From Flavipsychrobacter stenotrophus (lineage in GTDB: Bacteria > Bacteroidota > Bacteroidia > Chitinophagales > Chitinophagaceae): a stretch of DNA of 6,005 bases. The translations under genes were made by a program, and so were the position numbers. The notes beneath the pieces were generated by a model, which saw only the letters and a list, made by a program, of their open reading frames with translations, made no database searches and was not told the origin of the DNA. The stretch spans positions 1 to 6,005 of the forward strand of contig CANBTK010000137.1 in NCBI GenBank assembly GCA_947372365.1, in the 5' to 3' direction. Below are positions 1 through 5,834 of the stretch, piece after piece (the first letter of the stretch is position 1; every line of letters starts with the position of its first letter).

Positions 1-110
1 GGTAAGGGCAAGCCTTACCCCTACGTGTTTTTGATTTAGGTGTTTTGTTGTTGTAAAGTAGGGGCAATTACTTGCGGTTGCCCTTTGTGGCGTGTGTCCA
101 TGTTATTCAG
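1..110. repeat. Paired-hairpin intergenic repeat, copy A
   Basis: This is the first of two tandem units with a period of exactly 110 bp. It opens with a hairpin whose arms are GGTAAGG (1-7) and CCTTACC (13-19) around a 5-nt loop. A conserved spacer runs to position 50. About ten unrelated bases follow, then a second hairpin with arms GGGCAA (62-67) and TTGCCC (78-83), extendable by a G-T and an A-T pair. Positions 1-50 match 111-160 with a single difference, at position 10. The window starts at the first base of the unit, so further copies may lie upstream. The structure resembles the small palindromic intergenic repeats (REP-like) scattered through bacterial genomes. That is inference, since copy number elsewhere cannot be seen here. 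Confidence 0.8.
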
Positions 111-186
111 GGTAAGGGCGAGCCTTACCCCTACGTGTTTTTGATTTAGGTGTTTTGTTGCTATGTGGTTGGGGCAATTTCGCCCC
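111..186. repeat. Paired-hairpin intergenic repeat, copy B
   Basis: This is the second unit of the tandem pair. Its first hairpin has 8-bp arms, GGGTAAGG (110-117) and CCTTACCC (123-130). The spacer to position 160 is the same as in copy A. The second hairpin, GGGGC (171-175) with GCCCC (182-186), begins exactly 110 bp after its counterpart in copy A. The first nine bases of that hairpin (GGGGCAATT) are shared with copy A. The loop and right arm have diverged, yet pairing is kept with a different sequence, which suggests the fold is what matters. No coding sequence is visible here, and 187-260 holds nothing I recognise. Confidence 0.8.
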
Positions 187-260
187 TATGGTGTTGTTGC
201 TGAATGAGGTAATTTGTGTGTCCCCAAACATTCGCACTGCGGTTTTTATTTTTAGGGTGC

Positions 261-268
261 TACCTTTG
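261..268 (+). promoter_or_regulatory. Candidate Bacteroidota -7 promoter element
   Basis: TACCTTTG is an exact match to the TAnnTTTG -7 box recognised by the Bacteroidota primary sigma factor. It ends 32 bases before the lipoprotein start codon, which would give a leader of roughly 25 bases. No convincing TTTG -33 element is present 19-21 bases upstream, so the call rests on the -7 match and its position. Confidence 0.4.
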
Positions 269-300
269 GGGCGTCACAAAGTGTAAATAATATATCAAGT

Positions 301-867
301 ATGCAACTACCCAACACTAAACGCTACGCCATTCTTGCCGCCATATGTATAGGCGGTACATTTTTCGCGTGTAAAAAGAAGGATAGCACGGCAACAATAC
401 CCGTGACGCCCACGGCTGCCGATTTCAAGGTGAAGAAGGTACTTGACTATACTGATAGTGCCTTTGTGTTAAGCCTCCCCACGGCGTTTACTCCCAATGG
501 TGATGGCGTTAATGACGTTTATGCGCCCATAGCAACGCACCTTACCGATACTCATTTCCAGCTAACGGTTTCTACGCTGAGTGGGGTGGTGGTGTACACT
601 ACTAATGACTGTACCAGCGGGTGGAACGGGCACAATACAAGCGGGGCTTTGATGACAGATTACAAGTATAATGTGGCTATTTCGTTTAGCACGGCTAAAG
701 GGAAAAATGTAGATACCAGTACCTACTTGTACCTGGTCCCCACCAACCCATCATTGCATTGCGCAACGTTCATGATTGCTGATACAGGCAGTTACATTTT
801 CCCCGACCAGATTGATGTATTGACTGGATATAAAGCCTATAACACCAATGAAGTTGTGTGCCACTAA
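301..867 (+). CDS. Small lipoprotein with T9SS type B (CHU_C-like) domain
   Basis: The protein has 188 residues and is probably an envelope lipoprotein. The N-terminus is basic then hydrophobic (about residues 7-22) and ends in a lipobox-like TFFAC, with Cys24 as the likely lipidated residue, followed by three lysines. A low-complexity linker leads to a domain starting near residue 58. It carries FTPNGDGVND (63-72), the hallmark of the gliding-motility-associated C-terminal/type B sorting domain. A GWNG turn (107-110) and beta-rich segments to about 147 match the rest of that fold. A tail of about 40 residues follows and contains Cys154 and Cys187, which could form a disulfide. In typical family members the domain closes a very large secreted adhesin, whereas here it is nearly the whole mature protein. 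Its role is unknown; surface display or a part in T9SS/gliding is inference. ATG 301 is preceded by an AT-rich leader without Shine-Dalgarno, normal for the phylum. The gene converges on ccmF with a 52-bp gap. Confidence 0.85.
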   Translation: MQLPNTKRYAILAAICIGGTFFACKKKDSTATIPVTPTAADFKVKKVLDYTDSAFVLSLPTAFTPNGDGVNDVYAPIATHLTDTHFQLTVSTLSGVVVYTTNDCTSGWNGHNTSGALMTDYKYNVAISFSTAKGKNVDTSTYLYLVPTNPSLHCATFMIADTGSYIFPDQIDVLTGYKAYNTNEVVCH

Positions 868-919
868 GGCCGGTTGGTTTTTGCTCCGATTTATAAGAGT
901 AGCAGTGCAATAAGTACAT

Positions 920-3454
920 TTATTCAGGTAATTCGTCGCCATTGTCATATGCCAATACAGGGTCGGCAGGGCTATTCTTGTGCCTGCGGGCGAGTAGCTT
1001 GCCCAGGCTTATGAAGAAGCCGAACACCATAATGATAACCCCTGCCCAAAGCGTATTGATGTAAGGGAAAACAAGCGCTTTCAGTACTATAAAATCATCG
1101 AGCGGGTTGGTTTGGCGCACCATAATTTCGGCATAAGCTGAGTCTTGCGATTTTACAATGATATTGCCAAGGCGGGTGTATAAGTCCATATCCCTCACCG
1201 TATCTTCAATATAGCTTACGTATTCCTTGTTTTTTACAATGTAGATGGGTGCCAGCTCGTGGGCTGCGCCAAACTTATCATATACGGTCAGCTTTGCGGT
1301 TACGGCAATATCGCCATCCGAAGGCTGGTAGCGCTTGTCCTGTACATCTTTGCTGAAGCCGTTGAAAATCATAAAGCCTTCATTCAGGTAAATGGTATCA
1401 CCCGGCTTCTGTGCAATATGGCTGCGGTAGGTGCTGGTGTCGGACTTGCCTTTGTCGGTAGCGCTGCTTATGAATGTATAAATATCTTCGGTAAGGTAGT
1501 GCTTAGTATCGGGGTTCGCGCTTAGGCCGCTTTCATTGCCCTTGGGGTTAATGAAGGCATCGGGGTAGAGCATGAACTCCTCCTTTACCTTCTTAGTAGT
1601 AGAGTCAATTTTCTGGAATTTTACTTTGTAATAAACCCTTTTGTCTTTGCCCGGTACGCTGCTATCGCCTATATATGTGGCATAATAATCGCCCATGGCA
1701 ACCTTCCTGCCCAGCGATAGTAATTCGTTTTCCCTGTTTTCGGCAATATTCTTTTCTTCCGAGCCCTTATCGAACCCAAACCTCACGCCCATGCTGTTAA
1801 ACGAAATGGCGTGTTTGTTGTATGACGACAACAGGATACCCAGCAGCACCAATGCAAAGCCAAGGTGCGCGGTAACCGGCCCTAAATTTTTAAACTTGCC
1901 TTTTTGTATAGATATGCCATAGGCTATGCTGCCTACAATGCTGAAGCAGGCGGAGTACAGCATAAAGCAGTATTGCCAGGTGGTAATGTGCTGCCCCAGG
2001 GCTATGGCAAGTGCCAGCACGCCAGATAGTACTGCTACTATAGCCAGGTGCTTCCATAGTTTTTTGGCCTCAGTATTCTTGTACTTCATGTACATAGTAA
2101 TGCCTGCAAGGAAACCAATAACTATAGCTATCCATACCTGTGTATCGTTGTAGTGCTTGATTACATCAATAGGCGGGGCAAGGTCTTTTTTCTTAATCAG
2201 TTTGTAAAGTGGTGCCCATACTGGCTGCGATGTACTGAAAATAATCATTACTGCCGAAATGAATATAACCGCGGACCCTATAAACATCCAGAACTCGCGC
2301 GATAAAGTGGCTTCTTCGGTTTTTATCTTGGGTAAGCTTTTCCAGCGGATGGCCAGCAGGGCAACGGAAAGCAGCAGCAAAAAGCCTATTACAATAAGCA
2401 GGTGGTAATAAAGCGCCTGCCCGTCGCCAGTAAAGGCGTGTACCGATGTTTTGCCCAGTATGCCTGTGCGGGTAAGGAAGGTAGAGTACCAAACCAGCAG
2501 GTGGGTAAGCAGCAGGAAAATGATAGTAATGGTGAGCGCCCTGCCTGTGCTTTTATACACAATAAGGGTATGCAGCCCAGCCACAAGGGTAAGCCATGGC
2601 ACCAGCGAAGCGTTTTCAACCGGGTCCCATGCCCAGTAGCCGCCAAAGTTAAGCGACTCATAAGCCCAGCGGCCACCCATCATTATACCGGTGCCCAACA
2701 CAGCGCCGCCTATCAGCGACCAGGCTATTGTTGGTTTTATAAATGTTTTGTAATCGCCTTTCCATAGCGCAGCAATACAATAAGCGAAGGGGATAAGGGA
2801 AAGCGCAAAGCCCAGGAACAGCACCGGCGGGTGTATCACCATCCAGTAGTTTTGCAGCGATACATTAAGGCCATTGCCGTCCTTTACAAATGTCATGTAG
2901 TTAGGCATGGAGAAAATAGGCGCGCCCTGCATGGCGTGGCGCAGCAACAGGAATGGGGTGCTGCCTATCTTGATGTCCTGGCCTATGTACAGCCCCAGCA
3001 GCATAGTGCCCAGTATTACCTGCATCATGGCTATAATAGACATGGTGCGGGTTTCAAAGCTTTTGGCGGTGCGCATAACTACCAGCCCCAGTATAGAGTG
3101 CCAGAACATCCATAGCATGAAGCTGCCCTCCTGCCCTTCCCAGAAACAGGAAAGCAGGTATTTTACGGGCAGGTCGTAGGATGAGTGCGACCATGCGTAA
3201 TGGTATTCAAAAAGGTGGTTGGCTATTACGTAATATAGTGAAATGAAAATACTTATGATGCCAATGGTATGTGTACCAAAACCCCAGCGGGCCATAGTAA
3301 GCCATGATTGGCTGTTAACTGGGTCCGTCTGCTCGGTATTAACAGCACGCAAATAACAAAAGGAACTGAATAGCGCTGCAACAAATGATAATATGACACA
3401 GAAATATCCTATTTGGCCGGGTAAAAGGTGTTCTCCTATAAATTCTGCTGCCAT
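920..3454 (-). CDS. ccmF: Cytochrome c biogenesis heme lyase subunit CcmF
   Basis: The 844-residue integral membrane protein belongs to the CcmF/CcsA heme-handling family. In System I cytochrome c maturation, CcmF takes heme from holo-CcmE and helps attach it to the CxxCH motif of apocytochrome c outside the inner membrane. About 15 hydrophobic segments are visible. The WWD motif is GGYWAWDPVENAS (271-283). All four family histidines are present: His208 (in IHPP) and His339 (in SVHAF) flank the WWD loop, and His295 and His530 (in TAHLG) lie in membrane helices. Their spacing closely matches E. coli His173, His261, His303 and His491. An extracytoplasmic domain of about 250 residues (546-794) precedes the last helix (about 795-818). 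This makes the protein nearly 200 residues longer than the ~650-residue E. coli form. The start IGEHLLPGQIG fits the usual N-terminus, so ATG 3454 is favoured. It lies 66 bp after ccmE on the same strand with no promoter evident between, consistent with a two-gene operon. Confidence 0.95.
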   Translation of the reverse strand: MAAEFIGEHLLPGQIGYFCVILSFVAALFSSFCYLRAVNTEQTDPVNSQSWLTMARWGFGTHTIGIISIFISLYYVIANHLFEYHYAWSHSSYDLPVKYLLSCFWEGQEGSFMLWMFWHSILGLVVMRTAKSFETRTMSIIAMMQVILGTMLLGLYIGQDIKIGSTPFLLLRHAMQGAPIFSMPNYMTFVKDGNGLNVSLQNYWMVIHPPVLFLGFALSLIPFAYCIAALWKGDYKTFIKPTIAWSLIGGAVLGTGIMMGGRWAYESLNFGGYWAWDPVENASLVPWLTLVAGLHTLIVYKSTGRALTITIIFLLLTHLLVWYSTFLTRTGILGKTSVHAFTGDGQALYYHLLIVIGFLLLLSVALLAIRWKSLPKIKTEEATLSREFWMFIGSAVIFISAVMIIFSTSQPVWAPLYKLIKKKDLAPPIDVIKHYNDTQVWIAIVIGFLAGITMYMKYKNTEAKKLWKHLAIVAVLSGVLALAIALGQHITTWQYCFMLYSACFSIVGSIAYGISIQKGKFKNLGPVTAHLGFALVLLGILLSSYNKHAISFNSMGVRFGFDKGSEEKNIAENRENELLSLGRKVAMGDYYATYIGDSSVPGKDKRVYYKVKFQKIDSTTKKVKEEFMLYPDAFINPKGNESGLSANPDTKHYLTEDIYTFISSATDKGKSDTSTYRSHIAQKPGDTIYLNEGFMIFNGFSKDVQDKRYQPSDGDIAVTAKLTVYDKFGAAHELAPIYIVKNKEYVSYIEDTVRDMDLYTRLGNIIVKSQDSAYAEIMVRQTNPLDDFIVLKALVFPYINTLWAGVIIMVFGFFISLGKLLARRHKNSPADPVLAYDNGDELPE

Positions 3455-3520
3455 TGTTGCGTGCGGGTAATATAATTTGAATGTGCGTTATGAAATTGAA
3501 GCTTGTGTAGTAGCGGCGTA

Positions 3521-3916
3521 TTATACCTTTTCGCCTACAACCATGTCTTTTTTGTATTTTGAAGGGCACTTCATCTGTATGCCGCTGCAATAAAATACAT
3601 CGCCTTTTACGTAGCCCTTCATAACTAGTTGTTCTGACTTATCAATGTCGCGCGGAGGTGCGCCGTTGGTAAAAACTACCTTTGTCATTGCGCCAGATTT
3701 ATCTTTGGCGTAGAAAGTAAACTGGTTTGGGTCGGTTTTGGCATCGTATTGTATGCCCTTGGCCTTATCAAAAAAACCAATAACATGGAACGATTTGCCC
3801 GGTTCTTTTGACGCTGAGCCGAATGTTTCGTAAGTGGAAAAATCGAGGAATGTAGCTGATATCACCGAAATCGCCACCACAACCAATACTAATAATGCAA
3901 CATGTGTCTTTTTCAT
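3521..3916 (-). CDS. ccmE: Heme chaperone CcmE, CxxxY type
   Basis: This 131-residue protein matches CcmE, the membrane-anchored chaperone that binds heme covalently and passes it to CcmF. One N-terminal anchor helix (about residues 6-24) is followed by a small beta-barrel domain. Family landmarks include the glycine-containing strand at FHVIGFF (43-49), the segment VFTNGAPPRDI (81-91), and MKGYVKGDVFY (99-109) just before the heme site. In most bacteria that site is HxxxY (E. coli His130 and Tyr134). Here it reads CPSKY, so Cys117 replaces the histidine and Tyr121 is kept; I checked both codons on the sequence. CxxxY forms of CcmE are known from archaea and Desulfovibrio. A further cysteine, Cys110, lies seven residues before. 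The C-terminus is short after the motif. The gene heads the ccmE-ccmF pair and diverges from terC. Confidence 0.93.
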   Translation of the reverse strand: MKKTHVALLVLVVVAISVISATFLDFSTYETFGSASKEPGKSFHVIGFFDKAKGIQYDAKTDPNQFTFYAKDKSGAMTKVVFTNGAPPRDIDKSEQLVMKGYVKGDVFYCSGIQMKCPSKYKKDMVVGEKV

Positions 3917-3932
3917 AAAAAAATATGAACCG

Positions 3933-3940
3933 CAAAGTTA
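3933..3940 (-). promoter_or_regulatory. Candidate -7 promoter element for ccmE-ccmF
   Basis: On the minus strand this reads TAACTTTG, an exact TAnnTTTG match. It ends only 16 bases before the ccmE ATG, so the leader would be very short (about 9 bases). A TTTTG on the minus strand at 3953-3957 is too close to serve as a standard -33 box, and no better one is seen at the expected distance. The assignment is tentative. Confidence 0.35.
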
Positions 3941-4106
3941 AGGTAATTACGGCAAAACACTCAGCCCCTGCAAAAGCTCAAAAGTATTTCCCGGGGCCTT
4001 GTGTAAAACGTTGGCATAAAGCAGGCTATAAGCTGCCATAACCATAAATTAACAAGCCCTGCGCCCGCCATTAATTATAGCCGTGAATCCTTCGGTAGAT
4101 TTTATT

Positions 4107-4114
4107 TATGTTTG
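4107..4114 (+). promoter_or_regulatory. Candidate -7 promoter element for terC
   Basis: TATGTTTG matches TAnnTTTG exactly and ends 30 bases before ATG 4145, placing transcription start near 4120. The in-frame TTG at 4112 lies inside this box and would be upstream of the mRNA start. This supports 4145 as the translation start. No good TTTG -33 element is seen. Confidence 0.45.
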
Positions 4115-4144
4115 CAGGGTAACAAAATAATACCCAGACCGGCA

Positions 4145-4888
4145 ATGAACTGGATTTCAGACCCCCAAATATGGCTTTCGCTCATAACCCTTACTGTTTT
4201 AGAAATAGTTTTAGGGATAGATAATATTGTTTTTATATCCATTCTTACAGGCAAACTGCCCCGCAACCAGCAGAAGAAGGGCCGCCAGCTGGGCCTTAGC
4301 CTTGCCATGGTTACCCGGATACTTTTGCTGCTTTCTATAACATGGGTAATGACGCTTACTGCTACTTTGTTTAACCCAGGCGAGCTTTTCGGTGTTACCG
4401 ACAAGGCATTGCTGGAAAAAATGGCTATTTCAGGCAGGGATATCATCCTGATAATAGGCGGGCTGTTCCTTATATACAAGAGCACATCGGAAATACATGA
4501 AAAGCTGGAAGGGGACGAGCACAAAAACGAGCACAAAAAGCCTTTGTCATTCGTGGCAACCATAGTGCAGATTCTGATACTGGATGTTGTTTTCTCTCTC
4601 GACTCTGTAATTACTGCCGTGGGTATGGCCAATAATGTGGGTGTAATGATAGGCGCTGTAGTTATAGCAGTAGGTATTATGCTGTGGGCATCTGGCTCGG
4701 TAAGCGATTTTGTAAATAAGCACCCAACAGTAAAAATGCTCGCGCTTTCTTTCCTGCTGCTGATAGGCGTTTCGTTGCTGGCTGAAGGTTTTGACCAGGA
4801 AATACCTAAGGGTTACATCTACTTCGCCATGGCCTTCTCCATACTTGTGGAGATGCTGAACCTGAAGACGACGAAGAAGAAGCACTAG
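4145..4888 (+). CDS. TerC family integral membrane metal transporter
   Basis: The 247-residue polytopic protein belongs to the TerC/Alx/YkoY family. Members studied in other bacteria export Mn2+ or help load metal onto exported proteins, and the family is named after tellurite resistance. Two acidic membrane motifs form the family core. The first is LEIVLGIDNIVF (19-30, with Glu20, Asp26 and Asn27). The second is LDVVFSLDSVITAVGM (146-161, with Asp147, Asp153 and Ser154). About seven hydrophobic helices are visible. A charged His/Lys/Glu loop (about 115-132) separates the two halves. The length fits the minimal form with no C-terminal CBS/CorC domain. The start is set at ATG 4145 because the upstream in-frame TTG (4112) falls within the promoter box and the family N-terminus begins at MNWISDP. 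miaE follows 58 bp later on the same strand. Manganese as substrate is inferred from the family. Confidence 0.9.
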   Translation: MNWISDPQIWLSLITLTVLEIVLGIDNIVFISILTGKLPRNQQKKGRQLGLSLAMVTRILLLLSITWVMTLTATLFNPGELFGVTDKALLEKMAISGRDIILIIGGLFLIYKSTSEIHEKLEGDEHKNEHKKPLSFVATIVQILILDVVFSLDSVITAVGMANNVGVMIGAVVIAVGIMLWASGSVSDFVNKHPTVKMLALSFLLLIGVSLLAEGFDQEIPKGYIYFAMAFSILVEMLNLKTTKKKH

Positions 4889-4946
4889 GGTTAGTTCCCT
4901 TACCGCCATTACAGGTTTTAAAATTGAATTGCCATATAGTTTAAAA

Positions 4947-5546
4947 ATGAGTACTGCCGAAAATACTATACTGGGCTTAAAGCTGCCTACCGACCCTCGC
5001 TGGGCCGACCTAGCGTCGGTATCGCTGGAAGAAGTACTTACTGACCATGCCTTCTGCGAACAAAAGGCGGCTTCGCAATGCATAACTATAATACAGCAGT
5101 ACCCCGAGTATGCCGAACTGGTTAATACGCTTTCGCCTATCGTAACTGAAGAGTGGGGCCACTTCAGGATGGTGTGGGCCGAAATGAAGAAAAGGGGCTA
5201 CTCGCTAGGCAAGCAGCGCAAGGATGAATATGTAAACCTGCTGCTGCAAAATGCACCTAAAAGCGTAGCCAGCGAAAAGCTGCTGCATAAACTAATTACC
5301 TGTGCCCTTATAGAGGCGCGCAGCTGCGAACGGTTCCGCCTGCTTTCCGAAAACCTGGAGGAGGAAGCACTGAGGGACTTTTATTACAAATTTATGGTGA
5401 GCGAGGCAGGGCATTACAGGCTGTTTATTGACCTTGCGGAGCAATATTTCCCGGTAAACAGGGTGCGCGAAGTGTGGGCGGAATGGCTGGCAATGGAAGC
5501 CAGGATACTGCTGCAGCTTACGCCCCGTGGCGATAGGATGCATTGA
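4947..5546 (+). CDS. miaE: MiaE-like tRNA-(ms2io6A)-hydroxylase
   Basis: The 199-residue cytoplasmic protein matches MiaE, a ferritin-like diiron monooxygenase. It hydroxylates the isopentenyl side chain of 2-methylthio-N6-isopentenyladenosine at tRNA position 37, after MiaA and MiaB have acted. The expected carboxylate and histidine iron ligands can be picked out. Glu38 lies in CEQKAA, Glu69 and His72 form the first ExxH (EEWGH), Glu123 lies in IEARSCERF (122-130), and Glu153 and His156 form the second ExxH (SEAGH). IEARSCERF is strongly characteristic of this family. The length is usual for it. ATG 4947 is chosen over an in-frame TTG at 4929, because the ATG is preceded by an A-rich stretch and the family N-terminus starts close to it. 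No clear terminator lies between terC and this gene, so read-through transcription from terC is plausible. Confidence 0.88.
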   Translation: MSTAENTILGLKLPTDPRWADLASVSLEEVLTDHAFCEQKAASQCITIIQQYPEYAELVNTLSPIVTEEWGHFRMVWAEMKKRGYSLGKQRKDEYVNLLLQNAPKSVASEKLLHKLITCALIEARSCERFRLLSENLEEEALRDFYYKFMVSEAGHYRLFIDLAEQYFPVNRVREVWAEWLAMEARILLQLTPRGDRMH

Positions 5547-5549
5547 TGG

Positions 5550-5630
5550 AAATTCCAAAGCAGAAAATTTAAAATTAGAAAATTCAAATTCCAAGTTGGG
5601 GAATTTCAAATCGGAAAATCCAAATTCCAA
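5550..5630. repeat. AT-rich ~36-bp tandem repeat downstream of miaE
   Basis: AAATTCCAA occurs at 5550, 5586 and 5622, spaced exactly 36 bp apart. The two full units (5550-5585 and 5586-5621) agree at 26 of 36 positions by hand count, and the third copy is cut short. Inside the second unit AAATTCC (5586-5592) can pair with GGAATTT (5600-5606) across a 7-base loop. The array starts three bases after the miaE stop codon. Its AT-rich stem lacks the GC-rich arm and T-run of a standard intrinsic terminator. Confidence 0.65.
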
Positions 5631-5834
5631 AAGAGGGGAGGGTTGTCAAGTAGCTCTAATCTGAATATCCTCAGTAGCATAGGGTGCGCCTCTTACCGCT
5701 TGAATTAACTATAGGCCTGCGGCTTAGCGGCTTAGCCCGAAGCAGCATCATGGGGTGGTAAAAAAAATATTTAGTAATCATTTGTATATTTATGGTTGAT
5801 GGGGCACCGTGGGCACCACTAAAAAATAAGAGTT
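5631..5834. other. Intergenic region upstream of the truncated exported protein
   Basis: There is no coding sequence here that I can support. A short direct repeat, GCGGCTTA twice (5719-5726 and 5727-5734), lies in its middle. Near the next gene are GGGCACC twice (5802-5808 and 5811-5817) and a small hairpin with arms GTGG (5809-5812) and CCAC (5816-5819). Two imperfect -7-like boxes, TATATTTA (5785-5792) and TATGGTTG (5791-5798), each differ from TAnnTTTG by one base. Either could drive the following gene with a leader of roughly 30-36 bases. Confidence 0.4.

Larger units (their letters stand above)
3917..4144. other. Divergent intergenic region between ccmE and terC
   Basis: These 228 bp separate two divergently transcribed genes, and each side carries a TAnnTTTG box close to its gene. 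No ORF with coding character is seen. A weak inverted repeat, TGGCA (4012-4016) with TGCCA (4034-4038) around a 17-base loop, lies between the two promoters. It could be an operator or simply chance. Confidence 0.5.

Noticed and set aside
1..160. Possible CRISPR array from the repeated 50-bp block
   Set aside because: There are only two copies, separated by 60 bp that themselves contain a related hairpin, and no cas gene is in view. The 110-bp tandem-unit explanation fits better.
2402..2767. 121-codon plus-strand ORF inside ccmF
   Set aside because: It lies opposite the WWD/histidine core of ccmF, whose conservation explains the open frame.
4102..4632. 176-codon minus-strand ORF over terC
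   Set aside because: It is antisense to a gene with clear family motifs. Its translation is rich in Ser/Ile/Arg without domain character, so it is a shadow of terC.
4887..4900. AGGG/CCCT hairpin at the terC stop codon as a terminator
   Set aside because: The stem is only 4 bp and no T-run follows. Its reverse strand also starts GGTAAGGG like the repeats at 1 and 111, but the rest does not match, so the resemblance is probably chance.
4929..4946. TTG start giving MiaE six extra residues
   Set aside because: The ATG at 4947 has an A-rich upstream stretch and matches the family N-terminus better; TTG is a rare start.
4547..5083. 178-codon minus-strand ORF spanning the terC-miaE junction
   Set aside because: It overlaps the coding parts of two well-supported genes on the opposite strand and has a low-complexity His/Tyr/Gln-rich composition typical of an antisense frame.
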